From the NCBI GenBank assembly GCA_013151585.1, contig JAADHY010000052.1, positions 1 to 9,934 on the forward strand: a stretch of 9,934 bases of DNA, given 5' to 3'. Shown here one piece after another: positions 4,834 through 9,934 of this stretch. The notes under the pieces were generated by a model, which did not search any database, was not told where the DNA came from, and was given only the letters and a program-made list of their open reading frames with translations. The translations under genes and the position numbers were made by a program. Source of the stretch: Planctomycetota bacterium (lineage in GTDB: Bacteria > Planctomycetota > Planctomycetia > Planctomycetales > Planctomycetaceae). Numbering within the stretch: the first letter of the stretch is position 1; every line of letters begins with the position of its first letter.

Positions 4834-7377
4834 ATGTCCCCGTCGATGACTCGTCGGGCCACTGACTCTCGGATCGGTCCGAGCCGGAGGCGCATCCATG
4901 CGCCGCCACAAGCCATCTCGGTTCTATTGCTGGCAGAGGAATCGTCGGACGCGCATCAGATTCAGCGGGCAGTCACGCAGGCCTCGCAGGCGTTGGCCGA
5001 GCTGGTGCCCGAATTCGAGATTTACGTGGTCCGCGCAACGCCCGACCTCGCGGCGGCTGATCGATCCGGACAGAGTTGCCAAAGTCCCGCCGAAATCCTC
5101 GGACCGCCGGACAACATCTCCTTCCCGCTTTCAGGGGGCCAACAGTCGATTCGCGATGCCACATCGCTCGGTGAAGCCATCGCCTCAGCTCGTCATGAAT
5201 GGGTGTTGCTAATCCGAACGGACTCGGAGATCGCGTGGGATGAGCTGGACCGGGTGTTGCTCCTGGGCCGTGACTACGACATTGTGAACGGCTATCGGCC
5301 CACGGTGGAAGGACCTCTGCTGCTCCGGGTTTGGACCTCGGCTTACAACAGTTTGGCCAACTGGCTGTTTGGCCTGGGGACCCGCGATTGCTTAGCGCCG
5401 GTCCGGCTGATTCACAAGACGGCGCTCCCTCTCTGGACGCCGAAAGCCCGCTGCCCGCTCGGGGGCGTCGAGCTGCTGGCTCAGGGGCGTCTGGAGGGAG
5501 CCTCGGTGGCGGAGGTGCCGGTTCGGAATCGGGACGAGGCGGTGGGCGACACCGCCGGCTCGGGCCGACCGGAGTTTTCGGGTTCGCCGGCGGTCCGGAA
5601 GGGAGCGAGCTGCTTGCTCGATCTGGTGCGTCTGTGGTGGAGCGTCTTGCTGTTTCCTGCAGGAGAAGAGAACGCCCCGTTTGGCCTGCCGGAAGACCTG
5701 TCGAGCGGTCCGAAGCTGTTTCGGTCTTGGCGAGCACCGTTGCTGCTTGTGGCGATCGCCGCTGTGATGCTTTTGCCTCATCTCTCGTATCCTTTCGTCG
5801 AGCCGGACGAAGCTCGCAATGCCCAAATCGCGCTGGAGATGTATCAGTCGGGCGATTGGATCACTCCGACTCGGTGGGGCCGGCCCTATCTCGACAAACC
5901 TCCCATGCTTTTCTGGTGGGTCAGTAGCAGTTTTTCTCTGTTCGGGCCCAGTCCGGCGGCGGCTCGTTTTCCCGTGGCGCTGGCCGGAATGCTGACTGTC
6001 GGGCTGGTCTACTGGGCGGGCCGTTGGCTGGTCGGGGCACGTGCGGCCTGGATCGGCGCTGGGATGTTGGTGATGAGCATCGGCTTCGTGTTGCCGGCCC
6101 GTTTCATCGTCCATGATGCTTTGCTGACTTTGTTTGTCGCGGCGACGGTCTTCGCGCTCTATCGCGTGGCCGAGCTGCCCACGCCCAGCAAGAAGCGGAC
6201 GCTCGGATGGTCGATCGCCGGCGCGATTTGCGGTTTAGGCGTCCTGACGAAGGGGCCTGTTTGCATCGCGCTATCTGTGCCCCCTCTTCTGGCCTTGCAA
6301 TGGCTGACGTTCGGCGCGGTTCGCACTCGCGTTCGGGATTGGGCCACCTTCTTTTTGGCGACCTTGGTGGTGGCAATGCCTTGGTACGTTGCCGCCAGCC
6401 TCCGAAGCGAGCAATTCATTGAGTACTTCCTTTGGGAACAAAACGTGAAGCGATTCCTCAGCGGGGCCAACCACCCTGCCCCGTGGTGGTTTTACATCCC
6501 CGTGGTCTTTGCGGGACTGTTTCCCTGTTCGCTGTTGTTACCTGGTCTGGTCGTTTTCTTGCTGAGCCGGTCGGCGGCGCTGCGACGCCATCGGCCGCGC
6601 GGGCTGGGTTACGTCACGCTTTCGGCGGTTTGGACGGTCTTGTTCTTCTCCCTCTCTGAAGGAAAACTACCCACTTACGTGTTGCCGGCCGCCCCCATGT
6701 TTGCCCTTCTGTTGGGCCAACTGGTCGACGCGGTGCTGCTGAAAGCCCCGTCCGGGGAAGATGCGAGGCTTCCTGCGTATTTGCGGGCTATCCGGTGGCA
6801 GGTGCCGGTGGTTTTGATCGTGCTGTGCGTGGTGGCGGCTATCGGGGGCGGAATCGTTGACTTCTTGCTCGCCCCGGACGCCGCGATCGGGGTGTGGATT
6901 TCGTGGTTGCTGGCGGTAGCCGCGGCGGTGGTCGGCTGGCGCGAGCTCCGTCCCCGGGTCAAGAGTCCGGCTTGGAAGTGGTCTGTGGCGGGACTAATGG
7001 CTCTCCTGGTGGTCTCCAACGTTTTCAATGATATCTATCCGGACGGGGCCGCCGTGCGGTCTTACTTGGCCAACGCCTCTGAAGCAGTTCAGACCGACCC
7101 GCTGCTGGCAAGGGACCGCGATGCCCCCGTGCTTTTTTTCGCGCGTCGCCGCGATGCCGCTGCGTTTTATTTCGGCGCTCGTCCGGTCTATGAGTTTGAC
7201 AAGCGAGACCTGCCGAAGCTGATCGAGTTCGTCCGGACGCAGCCGCGGGGAGCCATCGTCGCGCGACCGCACCACATTCAACGGCTGGCCTCCGAACTGG
7301 CAGGAGTCGTCCGGATCCGGTCGCGATCTTCCATCGTGCTGATCTTTGAGCAAATCGACGACGGAACGCGACCGTGA
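4834..7377 (+). CDS. Glycosyltransferase: degenerate GT2 (DPM-synthase-like) domain fused to ArnT/PMT-type membrane GT
   Basis: 847 aa from ATG 4834 (AAGGA at 4825-4829). The frame stays open to GTG 4732, adding 34 residues without conserved look. Residues 27-276 resemble a dolichyl-phosphate mannose synthase-type GT2: 'HEWVLLIRTDSEI', 'YDIVNGYRP', Asn172 in 'SAYNSLANWLFGLGTRDC', 'GVELLAQGRLEGASVAEVPVRNR'. The DxD motif is DSE (130-132) and the early 'VVDDGS' Asp pair is missing, so activity is doubtful. Residues 299-731 are an ArnT/PMT-like (GT83/GT39) unit with about 12-13 membrane helices: EPDEAR (323-328; acidic loop expected to be catalytic), YLDKPPMLFW (352-361), Asp428 in FIVHDALLTLF, LTKGP (471-475), EGKLPTYVLPAAP (609-621). 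Residues 736-847 form a soluble, probably periplasmic tail. Expected role: transfer of a sugar from a polyprenyl-phosphate donor to lipid, glycan or protein outside the cytoplasmic membrane. The GT2 half may once have made, or may help bind, that donor. Acceptor unknown. Confidence 0.9.
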   Translation: MSPSMTRRATDSRIGPSRRRIHAPPQAISVLLLAEESSDAHQIQRAVTQASQALAELVPEFEIYVVRATPDLAAADRSGQSCQSPAEILGPPDNISFPLSGGQQSIRDATSLGEAIASARHEWVLLIRTDSEIAWDELDRVLLLGRDYDIVNGYRPTVEGPLLLRVWTSAYNSLANWLFGLGTRDCLAPVRLIHKTALPLWTPKARCPLGGVELLAQGRLEGASVAEVPVRNRDEAVGDTAGSGRPEFSGSPAVRKGASCLLDLVRLWWSVLLFPAGEENAPFGLPEDLSSGPKLFRSWRAPLLLVAIAAVMLLPHLSYPFVEPDEARNAQIALEMYQSGDWITPTRWGRPYLDKPPMLFWWVSSSFSLFGPSPAAARFPVALAGMLTVGLVYWAGRWLVGARAAWIGAGMLVMSIGFVLPARFIVHDALLTLFVAATVFALYRVAELPTPSKKRTLGWSIAGAICGLGVLTKGPVCIALSVPPLLALQWLTFGAVRTRVRDWATFFLATLVVAMPWYVAASLRSEQFIEYFLWEQNVKRFLSGANHPAPWWFYIPVVFAGLFPCSLLLPGLVVFLLSRSAALRRHRPRGLGYVTLSAVWTVLFFSLSEGKLPTYVLPAAPMFALLLGQLVDAVLLKAPSGEDARLPAYLRAIRWQVPVVLIVLCVVAAIGGGIVDFLLAPDAAIGVWISWLLAVAAAVVGWRELRPRVKSPAWKWSVAGLMALLVVSNVFNDIYPDGAAVRSYLANASEAVQTDPLLARDRDAPVLFFARRRDAAAFYFGARPVYEFDKRDLPKLIEFVRTQPRGAIVARPHHIQRLASELAGVVRIRSRSSIVLIFEQIDDGTRP

Positions 7378-7381
7378 CTGC

Positions 7382-7426
7382 AAGCCGCTTCTGACCGCAG
7401 CCAAGCGGGCGGCGCCAGAACGGCTT
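7382..7426. terminator. Possible bidirectional terminator hairpin between convergent genes
   Basis: Just after the glycosyltransferase stop, AAGCCG-C-TTCTG (7382-7393, one bulged C) pairs with CAGAACGGCTT (7416-7426), giving 11 base pairs around a GC-rich 22-base centre. A nested alternative is CCGCTT (7385-7390) with AAGCGG (7403-7408). No T-tract follows on either strand, so this is not a textbook intrinsic terminator, but its place in the 98-bp gap between two convergent genes fits shared transcription termination. Confidence 0.35.
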
Positions 7427-7475
7427 ACGCTCTGCGCGGAGGGGGGCCGCCAACAGATCATCCGAATGGGGGGCG

Positions 7476-9611
7476 TTATCGCGACCAACGGGACCAATCG
7501 GCGAAATGTTTCAGGCGTGACGCCACCGCTGTGCGTTCGGCTTGAACCGACGCCAACTCTTCGCGGCGGCCGACCGTGTCCAGGTACTTCTCTCGGGCTT
7601 TCAGCAGCAGAAAGCGATCGAGGTCGTTGAGTGTTGTCGCGAGCACTCGCTGGCGAACCGCATCCGCGGCGGCCGGGGCCCCTCTTTGTTCATGCAGCCT
7701 CACCAGCTCGAACAGCGCCTTCTGGCCCCAAAAACAATGCAGGCCGTCCGAACCGGTCGCCCCAGCCGGCATCGAACGGCTAGCCACCGAACATTGATCG
7801 ATCAGCCGTTCGAACCGTTGGACCGCTTGATCGTGTTGCCCTTGCCGGGCGAGCTGCCGAGCTGCCAGAAACTGCTCTTCGTGAGCGATCACCTTGGCGA
7901 TATGCGAGCTGGGACGGAACGTCGGCCGAAGTTCCTGGCCTATGACCAGCAGCGAGACGGCATTGACGGGCAGTTCGAAGGCAAGTTGCAACTCGCCCTT
8001 GCGTACCGGCACTTGTCGGACCGGCTCGAGCAAGTTCAGTTCGGCATCGGCGGCGACTCGTCGCAACTGATCAGCGGTGAGCTCTCGGGCGGGACGGCCG
8101 CGAAGAGTCGCCATCGCGTTGGCATGATCGGCGTCGATGCGGTAGTGGCGGAGCATGATCGGGCCGTCGCGCAAACCGCGTACGGTAAGTTGGACCGGAG
8201 TGGCCCGTCCGAGGCCGCGCGGAGTGCGTTCGTCGAAGTGGCAGACGAGCACTTGGACGGCAGACGCCGGCCCGTTCGTCTTCTCGCTGCGCGTCGCAAA
8301 CCCGCAAACAGGGCTACCCCCCTCAACCTTTGTCAAAATTCGCCGCGGGCCGAGCTTCGCCAGCAGAATGTAGGCGTTGAAAACGGCTAGCGGTATGACC
8401 TGATCCTTCTGAACGTGGACGAGAGGCCGCCAGCCGCTGGTGGTGGGCTGTCCCCATCGCAGAAACAGGTCGAAGGCGTTCTCCGGGGCCTGATATTGAC
8501 CGGCGATGAACCGGCACAAGTACGCGGCCTCAAAGTTCGTCATCACCGTGGGTGGGCTGGGCCGCAACCGCTGACCCCATTCGTTCAGATGGACCTCGCA
8601 GCGGGTCAAACTTGGAAACTCGCGAACAACGGCCATTTTGGCGCGGCGATCGGTGTCTTGACGGGCCAGCGGCCCGTAACAGTGCCACGAGATGAAATCG
8701 ACGGCGGTGCCGACCCGTCCGGTGACGTGATTCCGTTCCCGCACGCAGTGTTCCAGGAAATAGCGAAGCCATTCGATCCGTCCGGCAATGCCTGGGCCTC
8801 CCACGGGAATCTCCGGGTCGGCCGATTTGACGGCGTCGACGAAGTAGTCATACATTTTCAAGAACCGCTCGGTTTGCTTGCGATCCGCGCGAAAGCGGAA
8901 CCGCCCGCCGTCGATGAAGTACGCGGCCAAATCCGGCTCGTTCCACACCTCCCAGTACCACGTGCGGACCTCCTCACGACCGTACCGAGCGATGCAGTGT
9001 TTGACAGTCTGGTAGATCAAGTCCCGCCACTTGCGGTAGTCGTGCGGCGTGTTGACCAGCCCGCCGCCGTAATTGCGGACCGGCTCGCCTTCGGCCAAAG
9101 CCTCGGGCATGAAATCACACTCGACGATCGGTTTGACCCCCGCCGACAGGAAAATGTCGTACACGTGATCCAGATGCCAGAAGTTGTATTGCGGGCGGCC
9201 CTGTTTGTCTTCGCGATAGATGCGGCAGCCGAAGTACGCTTCCGATGGACTGACCGCTCGCCCGCCCCGAGCAAGCCGCAGCTCACCCGACTGCAGCAGC
9301 CGCCGCACCGGTCCGCACGCGCGCTGCGCCAACCCGTCGGTGAAAACATTGTGGCAGCGCACGTAACGAATCGCTCGCGTCCGTCGGACCAGTCGCCAGA
9401 AAGGGATCGCCTCTTCGCGCACCGTGGCCGCGTACAGCGGGTCATACCCGACGCAAGCCCACAGTTTCGGATCGCAGGGGCCGACTTTTCGGGAGGCGTC
9501 CACGGTCAAGGAAACGGGTGCTGGGGCAAACTCCTGGCCTGCCGCCCAGACACCCCACCCGATCAGCATGAAAAACGCCCAGGCCCGTAGGAATCCAAGG
9601 AACTTGATCAT
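7476..9611 (-). CDS. Secreted glycoside hydrolase, GH39-like (beta-xylosidase/iduronidase type)
   Basis: 711 aa. ATG 9611 is chosen because AAGGGGAG ends nine bases upstream and the protein then opens with a signal peptide (MIKFLGFLRAWAFFMLIGWGVWAAG, cleavage near 24-26, no lipobox Cys). The frame is open to GTG 9683. Residues 35-420 fit the GH39 TIM barrel: IRYVRCHNVFTD (81-92), YNFWHLDHVYDIFLSAGVKP (142-161), VECDFMPEALAEGE (163-176), WYWEVWNEPD (218-227) with Glu225 as expected acid/base, VDFISWHCYG (304-313), and CEVHLNEWG (338-346) with Glu344 as expected nucleophile. Both catalytic Glu are present, so it should be a retaining hydrolase. Residues about 425-560 are beta-rich, like the GH39 accessory sandwich. 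Residues 565-711 are helical with a TPR-like 'AARQLARQGQHDQAVQRFERLI' and have no counterpart in classical GH39 enzymes. It probably acts on plant or algal polysaccharide, or a host/self glycan, in the periplasm or outside. Substrate cannot be set from sequence. Confidence 0.92.
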   Translation of the reverse strand: MIKFLGFLRAWAFFMLIGWGVWAAGQEFAPAPVSLTVDASRKVGPCDPKLWACVGYDPLYAATVREEAIPFWRLVRRTRAIRYVRCHNVFTDGLAQRACGPVRRLLQSGELRLARGGRAVSPSEAYFGCRIYREDKQGRPQYNFWHLDHVYDIFLSAGVKPIVECDFMPEALAEGEPVRNYGGGLVNTPHDYRKWRDLIYQTVKHCIARYGREEVRTWYWEVWNEPDLAAYFIDGGRFRFRADRKQTERFLKMYDYFVDAVKSADPEIPVGGPGIAGRIEWLRYFLEHCVRERNHVTGRVGTAVDFISWHCYGPLARQDTDRRAKMAVVREFPSLTRCEVHLNEWGQRLRPSPPTVMTNFEAAYLCRFIAGQYQAPENAFDLFLRWGQPTTSGWRPLVHVQKDQVIPLAVFNAYILLAKLGPRRILTKVEGGSPVCGFATRSEKTNGPASAVQVLVCHFDERTPRGLGRATPVQLTVRGLRDGPIMLRHYRIDADHANAMATLRGRPARELTADQLRRVAADAELNLLEPVRQVPVRKGELQLAFELPVNAVSLLVIGQELRPTFRPSSHIAKVIAHEEQFLAARQLARQGQHDQAVQRFERLIDQCSVASRSMPAGATGSDGLHCFWGQKALFELVRLHEQRGAPAAADAVRQRVLATTLNDLDRFLLLKAREKYLDTVGRREELASVQAERTAVASRLKHFADWSRWSR

Positions 9612-9934
9612 CGCTCGCATCTCCCCTTTTGGCATGCCATGCGTCTGCGGCTGTGCGATCAGAACGGCGGCCGCTCGTTTCACGATTTGCCAGTCTACAC
9701 GCTTTGAGGGCGTCAGAGAATAAAGTGCTCATTTTGATCGGAGGGACATTCCGGTCCGTTGCCTTTTTGACGGGCTATATGGGATTTCGTGATTCTGGTC
9801 CATCCCTCCGGGGCACGAGGAAGCGGTCGCCTTACCTCGATGTTTTCAAGACGTCGGTCACGGCTCAAGGCCGCTCGCCAGACGATGTCCCTTCTCCCCC
9901 CGGTCGGGGGGAGAAGGTGCCCGGAAGGCGGATG
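9612..9934. other. Region upstream of the GH39 gene, no gene seen
   Basis: These 323 bases include the GH39 ribosome-binding site (AAGGGGAG, minus strand, 9628-9621) and no convincing coding sequence. An inverted repeat CGGAGGGA (9739-9746) / TCCCTCCG (9803-9810) with a 56-base gap is present and of unclear meaning. The region from about 9690 to 9790 is more AT-rich than its surroundings and likely holds the GH39 promoter, but no good -35/-10 pair was found. The palindrome at the far right is listed separately. Confidence 0.55.
9890..9934. repeat. REP-like palindromic repeat unit (truncated by window end)
   Basis: A perfect 12-bp stem, CCTTCTCCCCCC (9890-9901) and GGGGGGAGAAGG (9906-9917), encloses a 4-base loop GGTC. 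It is followed by TGCCCGGAAGGCGGATG running to the edge. The layout 'cccttctcccc - loop - ggggagaagg - tg.cc.gaaggc.ggatg(aggg)' matches a dispersed palindromic repeat type that I know from intergenic regions of several bacterial phyla, including planctomycetes. Only one unit is visible, so the repeat call rests on recognition. A strong hairpin without a T-run could also serve as an mRNA end for a gene to the right. Confidence 0.6.

Noticed and set aside
4553..4849. 98-codon plus-strand frame in the intergenic region
   Set aside because: GTG start without a convincing ribosome-binding site, Arg-rich composition, overlaps the glycosyltransferase start region, and resembles no known protein.
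8415..9590. 391-codon open frame on the plus strand
   Set aside because: Antisense to the GH39 gene, whose frame has a signal peptide, catalytic motifs and ribosome-binding site; the mirror frame has none.
9612..9683. GTG start at 9683 for the GH39 gene
   Set aside because: It would place 24 polar residues before the signal peptide; ATG 9611 has a strong, well-spaced ribosome-binding site and begins directly with the signal peptide.

Overview
The window looks like a piece of a chromosome from a GC-rich, Gram-negative-type bacterium, most likely a member of the Planctomycetota (Pirellulales-like). This is an inference from four things: the high-GC codon usage, the Gld-type ABC transporter operon with a fused permease/GldG protein and a DUF4340 partner, the large secreted glycoside hydrolase, and a dispersed-type palindrome of the 'CCTTCTCCCC...GGGGAGAAGG' class at the right edge. 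No rRNA, tRNA, IS element, phage gene or CRISPR array was seen.

Left half (1-4127, minus strand): one operon read right to left. It consists of an ABC ATPase (4127-3369), a fused ABC-2 permease + GldG-like auxiliary protein (3210-553), and the N-terminal part of a DUF4340 protein (445 to the window edge). Together these form a GldA/GldF-GldG type exporter or envelope-remodelling ABC complex: cytoplasmic ATPase, six-helix permease, and two largely extracytoplasmic membrane-anchored subunits. The substrate is unknown.

Middle (4128-4833): a roughly 700-bp divergent intergenic region without a convincing gene. It is rich in hairpins (4175-4216, 4289-4328, 4365-4383, 4392-4409, 4651-4701) and has one AT-rich island (about 4551-4580). 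It must carry the promoters of both flanking units and may also carry a structured leader or a small RNA.

Right half: on the plus strand, a large membrane glycosyltransferase (4834-7377) with a degenerate GT2/DPM-synthase-like domain fused to an ArnT/PMT-type (GT83/GT39) multi-pass domain. It converges on a minus-strand secreted GH39-family glycoside hydrolase (9611-7476), with a possible shared terminator hairpin between them. The last 320 bases hold no gene but contain a perfect 12-bp-stem palindrome that looks like one unit of a dispersed REP-like repeat.

I see no clear evidence of an entirely new system. The points most worth checking are the GT2-ArnT fusion, the GldF-GldG fusion with a long C-terminal coiled coil, and the hairpin-dense intergenic region.
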